From Bacillota bacterium (lineage in GTDB: Bacteria; Bacillota; DTU025; MWDF01), in the NCBI GenBank assembly GCA_029565935.1, contig JAKQNF010000020.1, positions 1 to 60,567 on the forward strand: a stretch of DNA of 60,567 nt, given 5' to 3'. The notes beneath the pieces are model-generated. The model was not told the origin of the DNA and ran no database searches. It was given only the letters and a program-made list of their open reading frames with translations. Below, piece after piece: positions 8,903 through 15,752 of this stretch; position 1 is the first letter of the stretch, and each line of letters opens with the position of its first letter. A program made the translations under genes and the position numbers.

Positions 8903-9499
8903 ATGTCTGAGGAAAGCCTCATGGAGATGACCGCCGTCGAGCTGTATGAAGCCCTGCAGGATCTTGAACTGGGCTTCTCGCCCACCGCAGCGGCGGCTTT
9001 GACCGCATCGTACGGGGCGGCGCTGCTGTCGCGCTCCGTCGGGAAGTCGTTTTGCGAAGGCGTGGACAAGGATGACATATCCGGGAAGGCATCGGTCCTG
9101 TGCACCGAGATAAGCCACCTCGTGCAAAGGCTCGACATGGCGGACGAGCTGGTGAGATCCGCCGACGGTGAAACGCTTAAGGAGGGGCTCTCGGCCGCGG
9201 TGGACGCGTCGATATCCCTGTTGGAAGCGACGTACTTCGGCCAGTCCCTGGCGAGGAAGGCCGCAGAGTCGATCGGACCGGATGGGGCTCTGGACCTCGG
9301 GACCGCGTCCATGATGATGGACGCAGGGGCCGGAGCTGCGATCCTCGCGGTGAAGTCATACCTGGAGATGGCCAAGGACAAGGCTTTGGACAAGAAGGCC
9401 GAGGAGATGGTCTGGGCGATTACCCACGACAGGGTCGGCCTGAAAAGGCAGGTCCTGGAATTGGTTGACAAGCGTATAAGGAAAGAAGCTGACAAGTAG
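8903..9499 (+). CDS. Divergent formimidoyltetrahydrofolate cyclodeaminase-like protein
   Basis: Helical protein of 198 residues whose position right after ftcD, length and opening (SLMEMTAVELYEALQD) fit the cyclodeaminase family, which turns 5-formimino-THF into 5,10-methenyl-THF and ammonia. The usual glycine-rich stretch after the first helix (PTPGGGS-type) is replaced by FSPTAAAALTASYGAALLS, so the folate-binding turn is altered. The rest is Ala/Leu-rich helices as in the family. Either it is a fast-evolving active enzyme or a non-catalytic relative. The ATG has only a weak binding site, consistent with coupling to ftcD. Confidence 0.65.
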   Translation: MSEESLMEMTAVELYEALQDLELGFSPTAAAALTASYGAALLSRSVGKSFCEGVDKDDISGKASVLCTEISHLVQRLDMADELVRSADGETLKEGLSAAVDASISLLEATYFGQSLARKAAESIGPDGALDLGTASMMMDAGAGAAILAVKSYLEMAKDKALDKKAEEMVWAITHDRVGLKRQVLELVDKRIRKEADK

Positions 9500-9521
9500 C
9501 CTCTGATAAGGGAGTGTTCTA

Positions 9522-10076
9522 ATGAAACCAAGGGACATAGCATACGGAGCGGTGTTGACGGCCCTGGGGATAATGATCCCAGTAACGTTCGGTTCCACGC
9601 TGAGGGTCCTGATACCGCCTTTCTCGGCGACGATAGCATCCCATGTGCCGGTCCTGCTGTCCATGCTGATCTCGCCCGCCGTCGCCGCGATGGTTGGAAT
9701 CAGCACGGCGATAGGGTTCCTGCTGTCGTACGGGGCCACTAGCCTGGGCCTCATGATCATGGCAAGGGCGGCCACGCATGCCATATGGGCGTATCTGGGG
9801 GCCGTGATGATCAAGAAGGGCGCCAGTTACGTATCGGTTTTAGCGGCCACGGCCCCTTTGCACGGGTTCCTCGAGGCTGTCGCCGTACTCTTCATGGCGA
9901 TGGTGTTCGGGCTGCCTTTAACCAAGGGCACGGGGGTCTCGGCCCCGGACGCGTCGGTCGCGACGGTGGTCCTGATACTCATATTCGGCACGATAGCCCA
10001 CCATGCGGTCGACAGCGTCATCGCCTGGGCCGTGGCGAAGGCCGCAAGGAAGATCCCGTCAACGAAGAAGGCCTGA
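9522..10076 (+). CDS. ECF transporter S component, vitamin uptake
   Basis: Small membrane protein of 184 residues with about six membrane helices, reading like the substrate-binding S component of energy-coupling factor vitamin transporters. The segment IPPFSATIASHVPVLLSMLISP (starting near residue 31) resembles niacin-type S components. No ATPase or T subunit is adjacent, as is usual when one energising module serves many S components. The neighbours are folate genes on both sides (gaps of 22 and 1 base), so folate or a folate precursor such as p-aminobenzoate is an alternative substrate. GGGAGTG precedes the ATG. Confidence 0.7.
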   Translation: MKPRDIAYGAVLTALGIMIPVTFGSTLRVLIPPFSATIASHVPVLLSMLISPAVAAMVGISTAIGFLLSYGATSLGLMIMARAATHAIWAYLGAVMIKKGASYVSVLAATAPLHGFLEAVAVLFMAMVFGLPLTKGTGVSAPDASVATVVLILIFGTIAHHAVDSVIAWAVAKAARKIPSTKKA

Positions 10077-10077
10077 C

Positions 10078-11301
10078 ATGGATACACCAAAAAGCGCCCA
10101 TTGGTCCGATTCGGCAAGATTGGTCGCCTACAGGAACGCCTTGGAGACGGCGCGCAACATCGAACAGACCGGATGCAGCAGGGCAGGCCTCGAGATCATG
10201 ATGGCCAAGGGGCTGCCTTTGGCGATCAGGGTGGACAAAGTCCCGCTAAGGTCCGCGATTCTGATCAAGCAGGAGGCGATATCCACAGGCGGAGACGCGG
10301 CCTACTCGGCGGACGTCGCCGCACTCAGGGGCGAGAGGACCGACATCGTCCTGCTCACTTCCCCAAGGTCGCTTCAGGCCCTTGCGGCGAAGCTGGAAAG
10401 GCAGCCCTTCGGCCTTAAAAGGCTGGCATCGGCGATCAAGTCGGCCACAGAGGGCCACATCCTCTCGCAGACGCTGTCAGCCAGGGGCAAGTCTTTGCCT
10501 CTGGGCGGAAGGACCTACATAATGGGCATACTGAACGCCACCCCCGATTCTTTCTCGGACGGCGGATCGTATTTCACCGAGAAGGACGCGATCGCGCACG
10601 CCGAGAGGATGCTGGCCGAAGGCGCCGACATAATCGACATCGGAGGAGAATCGACAAGGCCCGGCTCGGCGCCCGTTCCCGCCGAAGAGGAGCGCAGGAG
10701 GGTGCTGGGGATAGTAAGGCACCTCATCGCCAACTCGGATGCCGTCGTGTCCGTGGATACCATGAAGCCGGAAGTGGCGGACGCCTGCTTGGAGGCCGGG
10801 GCCCACATGATAAACGATGTAAGCGGCCTTGCGGCCGGGCCCAGGATAGCAAGCCTTTGCGCGTCGGCCAAAGCGGCGCTCGTTGTCATGCACATGCGCG
10901 GCACGCCGAGCGACATGATGCTGCATACGGAATACGGCGACGTCGTGAAGGACGTGATCGCAGAGCTTTCGGCGAGAATGGAGCTGGCGGCGTCCGCCGG
11001 AGTCCCGGAAGGGTCCCTCGTGGCTGACCCCGGCTTTGGCTTCTCCAAGGACGCGGCGCAGAACATCGAACTGCTCTCAAGGTTGCGCGAGGTCTCCAAC
11101 ATGGGATATGCTTTATTAGTAGGTCTTTCGAGGAAGAGCACCATAGGGCGCATCACCGGCGTACAGGACGCGAAGGCCCGGGTGCCGGGAAGCCTTGCGG
11201 CGATGACGGCTGCGATAATGAAGGGCGCCGACATCGTACGGGTGCATGACGTGGCAGAATCGGCCCAGGCGGCGAAGGTCGCCGACGCGCTGAGATACTA
11301 A
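10078..11301 (+). CDS. folP: Dihydropteroate synthase with N-terminal extension domain
   Basis: Condenses p-aminobenzoate with 6-hydroxymethyl-dihydropterin diphosphate in folate synthesis. The catalytic barrel starts at about residue 145 (MGILNATPDSFSDGG, 149-163) and keeps DIGGESTRPG, NDVSG, DPGFGFSK and LVGLSRKS. The first 140 residues form an extra domain (ILIKQEAISTGGDAAYS and QPFGLKRLASAI) seen in the longer roughly 400-residue synthases of some anaerobes and archaea and absent from the 280-residue enzyme of Escherichia coli. The ATG at 10078 is one base after the upstream stop; a longer frame from 10003 would overlap that gene and is rejected. folB follows. Confidence 0.93.
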   Translation: MDTPKSAHWSDSARLVAYRNALETARNIEQTGCSRAGLEIMMAKGLPLAIRVDKVPLRSAILIKQEAISTGGDAAYSADVAALRGERTDIVLLTSPRSLQALAAKLERQPFGLKRLASAIKSATEGHILSQTLSARGKSLPLGGRTYIMGILNATPDSFSDGGSYFTEKDAIAHAERMLAEGADIIDIGGESTRPGSAPVPAEEERRRVLGIVRHLIANSDAVVSVDTMKPEVADACLEAGAHMINDVSGLAAGPRIASLCASAKAALVVMHMRGTPSDMMLHTEYGDVVKDVIAELSARMELAASAGVPEGSLVADPGFGFSKDAAQNIELLSRLREVSNMGYALLVGLSRKSTIGRITGVQDAKARVPGSLAAMTAAIMKGADIVRVHDVAESAQAAKVADALRY

Positions 11302-11341
11302 GCGGCGTAGCTAGGCTTTTGACAGGAAGCTGGTGCTGGTG

Positions 11342-11716
11342 ATGACGGTGCTCGAAAGCGGCAGGGTTAGCTTGAGATCGATGAGGTTCTACGGCTACCA
11401 CGGCTGCCTCCCGGAGGAGAGGGCGCGAGGCCAGGAGTACTTCGTCGACGTGGACCTGTACATATACATCAAGGCCGCGGCAGAAGGCGACGACCTGGAG
11501 AAGACGATCGACTATTCTGAGGTCTTCGGCCTGGCGAAGGGGATCGTAGAGGGCCCTGCGAGGAATCTCATAGAGACCGTGGCGCGCGAGATCGCATCGA
11601 AGCTGATGGACGTCTACCGCCCCGACAGGGTCGTCGTGAGGGTTAGAAAGCCCTCCCCGCCCGTCGGAGGAGAGGCGGACTACGCAGAGGCCGAGGTCAG
11701 CCTGCTTCTCAGTTGA
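11342..11716 (+). CDS. folB: Dihydroneopterin aldolase
   Basis: Splits dihydroneopterin to 6-hydroxymethyl-dihydropterin and glycolaldehyde, supplying FolP. About 124 residues, the family size, with MRFYGYHGCLPEERARGQEY near the N terminus, the pterin-site segment TIDYSEVF and a VRVRKPSPPVGGEADYAEAEV tail. The start is uncertain: AGGAAG at 11324-11329 could serve GTG 11333, GTG 11339 or ATG 11342, all in frame. No folE, folK or folC is nearby. The next unit begins after a 190-base leader. Confidence 0.9.
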   Translation: MTVLESGRVSLRSMRFYGYHGCLPEERARGQEYFVDVDLYIYIKAAAEGDDLEKTIDYSEVFGLAKGIVEGPARNLIETVAREIASKLMDVYRPDRVVVRVRKPSPPVGGEADYAEAEVSLLLS

Positions 11717-11821
11717 GGCGAAGCCCCGGAGGATTCGGCAAGGGTAGATAGAATATATAAGCGAAGGTCGAAGTCTGAAGCGAGACGGTATCCGATATGC
11801 AGTTATGCAGTGAACCGTACT

Positions 11822-11880
11822 CCATGCCGAAGGACTGCCGATTTTGAATCGGTCCGGGCATGGTGCCCGGACTTATTATT
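11822..11880 (+). promoter_or_regulatory. Candidate attenuator leader of the pantothenate operon
   Basis: Two hairpins that cannot form together. The first pairs CCATGCC (11822-11828) with GGCATGG (11857-11863), with inner stems GGA/TCC and CCGATT/AATCGG. The second pairs GTCCGGGCA (11852-11860) with TGCCCGGAC (11864-11872) and is followed by TTATTATTT. This is the layout of an antiterminator and terminator pair, 39 bases before the start codon. The T-box consensus is not seen. The pan RNA motif, known upstream of panB in several phyla, is a possible class but could not be tested. Confidence 0.5.
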
Positions 11881-11910
11881 TGCCTAAAGTGGCTGAGATT
11901 GGAGATTACT

Positions 11911-12816
11911 ATGTCCGATAGGGATATGAGGATAGCGGTCGTAGGGTGCGGAAGGGTCGGCACGGCCCTTGCAGTCAGCCTGTGCAAGGCGGGCTACAAG
12001 GTAAGCGTGCTGTGGTCGCGCGACAGCAAGAAGGCCGCCAGGATAGCCCTCGGCTGTGGGGCCGAGAGTGTGGCGACGCTAAGGGAGGCCGCCCTCGGGG
12101 CGGACATGGTGTTCCTCACCGTCATAGATTCCGTCATAGGCGCGGTGGCGGCGAAAATGGCCAAGGAGCTGGAAGGCTCCGACATCGAAGGCAGGTGCTT
12201 CTACCACATGAGCGGCGCGCTGCCGTCCTCGGTGCTCATGCCTCTCAAGCGGCTGGGAGGATCTGTGGCGTCGCTGCATCCTCTCCAGACGTTCCCCGAC
12301 GTCGACATGGCAATAAGGACCTTGCCCGGTTCCTTGTTCTGCGCTGAGGGCGACGAGGACGCGGTCGAAAGGGCCAAAGGCGCCGTCGATGCCATGGGAG
12401 GCAGGTTCAACCGCATAGAAAGTTCCATGAAAGGGCTGTACCATGCCAGCGCAGTAATGGCCTCCCCGCTGCTGATGGCGCTCGTGGCCACCGCGGCGGA
12501 GGGCATGCATGCTTGCGGTCTGGACCTGGAAGCCGCGAGGGAGGGCCTGTCGAAGCTCTCCGCGGCCACGGTGGAGGCCTTCGTGAAGCTGGGCCCTGAG
12601 ATGGGCCTCACCGGCCCGTTCGTAAGGGGCGACGCCGTGACGGTAAGGAGCAACCTCGCAGCCATGGCCGAGCACTGCCCCGGCATGGTCCCGATATATC
12701 TGATGCTTGCTAAGAAGGACCTGGAACTAGCCGAGAAGGCCGGGACGAACAAGTCAAGGTTGGATGAGATAAGAAAAACCATGGAGGTGTACGAAGATGT
12801 CCTATTCGACCGATAA
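11911..12816 (+). CDS. Rossmann-fold and DUF2520 protein, candidate ketopantoate reductase
   Basis: NAD(P)-binding protein of 301 residues with RIAVVGCGRVGTALAVSL at residues 7-24 (GxGxxG) and SLHPLQTFPD in the middle, the signature of Rossmann-like plus DUF2520 proteins. Its gene overlaps panB by 20 bases and leads the pantothenate operon, which otherwise lacks panE. Proteins of this general type have been proposed or shown to reduce ketopantoate (PanG) in some bacteria, so this is the likely missing step; the link to PanG is from memory and is not proven here. Start ATG 11911 has GGAGATTACT upstream; a longer frame from 11860 would run through the terminator-like hairpin. Confidence 0.78.
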   Translation: MSDRDMRIAVVGCGRVGTALAVSLCKAGYKVSVLWSRDSKKAARIALGCGAESVATLREAALGADMVFLTVIDSVIGAVAAKMAKELEGSDIEGRCFYHMSGALPSSVLMPLKRLGGSVASLHPLQTFPDVDMAIRTLPGSLFCAEGDEDAVERAKGAVDAMGGRFNRIESSMKGLYHASAVMASPLLMALVATAAEGMHACGLDLEAAREGLSKLSAATVEAFVKLGPEMGLTGPFVRGDAVTVRSNLAAMAEHCPGMVPIYLMLAKKDLELAEKAGTNKSRLDEIRKTMEVYEDVLFDR

Positions 12817-13675
12817 GCCGGCGAAGAAAGTAACCGTGAATACGTTAAGGGAGATGAAGGCCAAAGGAGAGAAGGTCACGTCTCTCACCGCCTACGACCA
12901 CTCGATGGCGGCCATACTCGACAGGGCCGGGATCGATATCATACTAGTGGGGGATTCGGTGGGCAACGTGATGCTGGGATACGATTCCACAGTTCCGGTG
13001 ACGATGGACGCGATGCTCCACCACGTTTCTGCCGTTTCCAAGGCGGTGCATAGAGCCCTCGTCGTGGCCGACATGCCGTTCATGTCATACCAGGTGTCAG
13101 AGGACGAGGCCGTACGCAACGCGGGAAGGTTCCTTAAGGAGGCCGGAGCGCACGCGGTCAAGCTGGAAGGGGGCGCAGACGTAGCGCACCTAGTAAAACG
13201 GTTGGTCAGTATCGGGATACCGGTGCAAGGCCACATAGGGCTCACTCCCCAGTCGGTCAACACGCTGGGCGGCTACGGGCTTCAGGGCAAGACCGCGTCA
13301 GCCGCGATGAAGCTGATTGAAGACGCCAGGGCTCTCGACGAGGCAGGAGCCTTCTCGATAGTCTTAGAGAAGGTTCCCGAGCAGCTGGCCGCCGAGGTCA
13401 CCGCAAGGGTCGGCGCCATCACGATAGGAATCGGGGCCGGGGCCGGCTGCGACGGGCAGGTGCTCGTGACGTACGACATGCTGAACCTATGCTCGACGGA
13501 CATGCCAAAGCCCAGGTTCGTGAAGATATTCAACGACCTCGGAAGCCAGGCTCTGAAGGCGGTGGAAGAATATGCCAAGGAAGTGAAAGATGGCTCCTTC
13601 CCTGCTGCGGAGAACGGCTTCAGGATGAATCCCTTTGAGGAGGCGGAGCTTAAGAAGGAACTAGGCAAAGACTGA
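12797..13675 (+). CDS. panB: 3-methyl-2-oxobutanoate hydroxymethyltransferase
   Basis: First committed enzyme of pantothenate synthesis: adds a hydroxymethyl group from 5,10-methylene-THF to 2-oxoisovalerate, giving ketopantoate. 292 residues with VTSLTAYDHSMAAILDRAG, ILVGDSVGNVMLGYDST (metal-site aspartate), AVKLEGG and GHIGLTPQSVN. Its ATG at 12797 lies inside the end of the upstream gene, behind GGAGGTG. The methylene-THF it uses could come from the glycine cleavage or FolD reactions encoded in this window. Confidence 0.96.
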   Translation: MSYSTDKPAKKVTVNTLREMKAKGEKVTSLTAYDHSMAAILDRAGIDIILVGDSVGNVMLGYDSTVPVTMDAMLHHVSAVSKAVHRALVVADMPFMSYQVSEDEAVRNAGRFLKEAGAHAVKLEGGADVAHLVKRLVSIGIPVQGHIGLTPQSVNTLGGYGLQGKTASAAMKLIEDARALDEAGAFSIVLEKVPEQLAAEVTARVGAITIGIGAGAGCDGQVLVTYDMLNLCSTDMPKPRFVKIFNDLGSQALKAVEEYAKEVKDGSFPAAENGFRMNPFEEAELKKELGKD

Positions 13676-13715
13676 CGGCGGCCCGGACAGGCGCCGCCAT
13701 GGAGGTTGATAAGTC

Positions 13716-14564
13716 ATGAGGATCGTACACGACATTGAAGAGATGAGGGCGACAGCCGAGAGGGCAAGGGCCGAAGGTAAGGTCGTCGGGCTGGTCCCGA
13801 CCATGGGGGCGCTCCACAGCGGGCACATCGAGCTCGCCAGGAGGGCGCGGGAAGAGTGCGGCGTCGTGATCATGAGCATATTCGTGAATCCCATACAGTT
13901 CGGCCCCAACGAGGACTACGAAGCGTATCCGAGGACGCTCAAGGCAGATGCGGAGCTCGCCGAGAAGGCGGGTGTGGATTATATCTTCGCCCCAGAAGCC
14001 AAGCAGATGTACCCAAGGGAACCGCTGACCTCCGTAGATGTCGGCAAGCTCACCGATCACCTGTGCGGCGCTTCCAGGCCCGGGCATTTTAGGGGCGTGG
14101 CCACGGTGGTTACCAAGCTGTTCAACATAGTAAGGCCCCACAGGGCTTACTTCGGCATGAAGGATGCCCAGCAGCTGAGGGTACTGATACGCATGAACGA
14201 GGACCTGAACTTCGGCATAGTGATCGTGCCGGTGCCCACGGTGCGCGAAGCGGACGGTCTTGCGATAAGCAGCAGGAACGCCTACCTAGGCCGGGAGGAT
14301 CGTTTAAGAGCGGTGGTGCTGTCGCGTTCGCTGAAGCTCGCAGAGAGATCGGTGGCAGGCGGCGAGCGTGACGCGGGAAAGATAAAGTCCGCCATGCGCG
14401 ATCTAATCATGTCTGAGGTGCCCGACGCTTCCATAGACTATATCGAAGTTGTGGACGACGATACGGTCCAGCCGATAGAAAGGATCGACGGCAAGGCGCT
14501 CATCGCCCTCGCAGTAAGGATAGGCGGCACAAGGCTCATAGACAACGTCACTGTGAAGGTATAA
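13716..14564 (+). CDS. panC: Pantoate--beta-alanine ligase
   Basis: Joins pantoate and beta-alanine with ATP to make pantothenate. 282 residues; VPTMGALHSGHIELA carries the HxGH nucleotide-binding motif, followed by SIFVNPIQFGPNEDYEAYPR and FGMKDAQQLRV, all standard for the family. ATG follows GGAGG (13700-13704). A GC-rich hairpin (GGCGGC 13677-13682 with GCCGCC 13693-13698) lies between panB and panC and may set their ratio. No panD is adjacent, so the source of beta-alanine is not visible. Confidence 0.96.
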   Translation: MRIVHDIEEMRATAERARAEGKVVGLVPTMGALHSGHIELARRAREECGVVIMSIFVNPIQFGPNEDYEAYPRTLKADAELAEKAGVDYIFAPEAKQMYPREPLTSVDVGKLTDHLCGASRPGHFRGVATVVTKLFNIVRPHRAYFGMKDAQQLRVLIRMNEDLNFGIVIVPVPTVREADGLAISSRNAYLGREDRLRAVVLSRSLKLAERSVAGGERDAGKIKSAMRDLIMSEVPDASIDYIEVVDDDTVQPIERIDGKALIALAVRIGGTRLIDNVTVKV

Positions 14565-14568
14565 AACC

Positions 14569-15336
14569 ATGAGGCAGGAAAAGCCCGGCAAGGTGATATG
14601 GCTAAAGGAGACGGATTCGACCAACGCCGAGCTCAAGAGGCTGGCTGCGGCCGGAGCGCCCGAATGGGCCATGGTCGTCGCCGACAGGCAGACTTCGGGA
14701 AGGGGCAGGCTCGGCAGATCCTGGTATTCGAGCGGTCCCTGGGGTCTTTGGGTATCAATACTGATAAGGCCACATATGGAACCGGAGAGGGCCCCATTCT
14801 TCGGTATACTGGCGGCGGTGGCCGTCGCCGACGCCATAAAGATGGCCACGGGCCTTGATGCAAAGATCAAGTGGCCCAACGATGTGGAGGTGGCAGGTTC
14901 GAAGGTATCCGGGATTCTCCCGGAATCAGGGATAGGGCCTTCGGGCCTGGAGTGGCTCGTGATAGGCATAGGCATAAACTTGAACGAGCCTTCGGAGCCT
15001 ATGCCTGAGGAGATAAGGGACAGGGCCGCCACTTTGGAGGCCCTGTGCCACAGGAAGACAGACAGGTCGGTCCTGCTGGACATGGTGCTGGACGGGATAC
15101 GGAGGTTGTATAATCTGTATATCGAGGAGGGCGCCGAAAACATACTCGAAAGAGCCGAGGATCTGAGCACCGTGATAGGAAAGAAGCTCAACGTGATAGG
15201 TCAGGGCGAGGTTATCGAAGCGACGGCCCTTGGCATGGACGAATACGGAGCCCTCTTGGTGGAAGAGGCCCCTGGCCGGACCAGGAGGCTTCTATCAGGC
15301 GAAGTAAGCGTAAGGAGGTCTGAGAATGGCCGCTGA
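14569..15336 (+). CDS. birA: Biotin--protein ligase (monofunctional)
   Basis: Attaches biotin to the carrier lysine of biotin enzymes. 255 residues with KETDSTNAELKRL, the biotin/ATP loop TSGRGRLGRSW, KWPNDVEV and GIGINLN. It lacks the N-terminal winged-helix DNA-binding domain of repressor-type BirA, so it should not regulate biotin genes itself. Four bases separate it from panC. The obvious client in the window is MmdC (K93). Its last bases overlap the next gene by 11 bp. Confidence 0.95.
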   Translation: MRQEKPGKVIWLKETDSTNAELKRLAAAGAPEWAMVVADRQTSGRGRLGRSWYSSGPWGLWVSILIRPHMEPERAPFFGILAAVAVADAIKMATGLDAKIKWPNDVEVAGSKVSGILPESGIGPSGLEWLVIGIGINLNEPSEPMPEEIRDRAATLEALCHRKTDRSVLLDMVLDGIRRLYNLYIEEGAENILERAEDLSTVIGKKLNVIGQGEVIEATALGMDEYGALLVEEAPGRTRRLLSGEVSVRRSENGR

Positions 15337-15553
15337 AGTCGTGATCAAGGATACCATCATGGTGCCGGGTATGAAGTGCCAGCACTGTGTAATGAACGTA
15401 AGGAAGGCCCTATCCATGGTGCCCGGAGTCAAGAGTGCCGAGGTTGACCTGGACCTAAAGAAGGTCGACGTCGCGTTCGATCCCGCGAAAGTGCAGTTGG
15501 GAAAGTTGATAGAGGCAATCGAGAAGGCTGGTTATGAGGCATTCCCCGGTTGA
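15326..15553 (+). CDS. Heavy-metal-associated domain protein (CopZ-like)
   Basis: A 75-residue protein made of a single heavy-metal-associated domain. GMKCQHC (residues 14-20) gives the Cys-x-x-Cys metal site, and GVKSAEVDLDLKKVDVAFDP with AIEKAGYEAF completes the fold. Typical partners are copper-exporting P-type ATPases, but none is encoded here. The start ATG lies within birA behind AAGGAGG. Why it closes a vitamin operon is unclear; the terminator comes 32 bases later. Confidence 0.9.
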   Translation: MAAEVVIKDTIMVPGMKCQHCVMNVRKALSMVPGVKSAEVDLDLKKVDVAFDPAKVQLGKLIEAIEKAGYEAFPG

Positions 15554-15585
15554 CACGAAATCCTAGCCTAATAATCGTTGGTTCT

Positions 15586-15611
15586 GGCTGCCGTCTTCGG
15601 CAGCCTTTTTC
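15586..15611 (+). terminator. Rho-independent terminator
   Basis: Eight-bp stem GGCTGCCG (15586-15593) with CGGCAGCC (15598-15605), loop TCTT, then TTTTTCG. Ends the pantothenate-birA unit. Confidence 0.92.
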
Positions 15612-15657
15612 GCCCACCTTGCCACCTAAACCAAAAGACCAGCCTGCCATGCGTCGT

Positions 15658-15680
15658 GTACTTAGTCAGGTACTTAGCAG
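15658..15680 (+). repeat. Tandem direct repeat upstream of the mutase operon
   Basis: GTACTTAGTCAG (15658-15669) is followed at once by GTACTTAGCAG (15670-15680), the same unit minus one base. It lies 20-45 bases upstream of the putative -10 element, where an activator would bind. No regulator gene is adjacent. Confidence 0.5.
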
Positions 15681-15701
15681 AATACGGTAAACGTACTGCT
15701 T

Positions 15702-15712
15702 TATGATAAAAT
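15702..15712 (+). promoter_or_regulatory. Candidate -10 region of the mutase operon
   Basis: TATGATAAAAT contains both TATGAT and the extended form TGATAAAAT. No good -35 hexamer is seen. If transcription starts about 7 bases later, the in-frame ATG at 15711 would not be in the mRNA, which supports the TTG start of the mutase gene at 15753. Confidence 0.45.
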
Positions 15713-15752
15713 GAATACATGTGTAAACAATGCACGCATGGGGGTGTATACA

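Noticed and set aside
8533-9639. 368-residue open frame on the minus strand across ftcD and the cyclodeaminase-like gene
   Set aside because: Ser/Ala/Pro-rich shadow frame crossing two real genes, no ribosome site.
15658-15680. CRISPR-like repeat
   Set aside because: Only two units of 11-12 bases without spacers.
15554-15752. Cobalamin riboswitch before the B12-dependent mutase
   Set aside because: No B12-box sequence; the gap holds a terminator, a short repeat and a -10 region.
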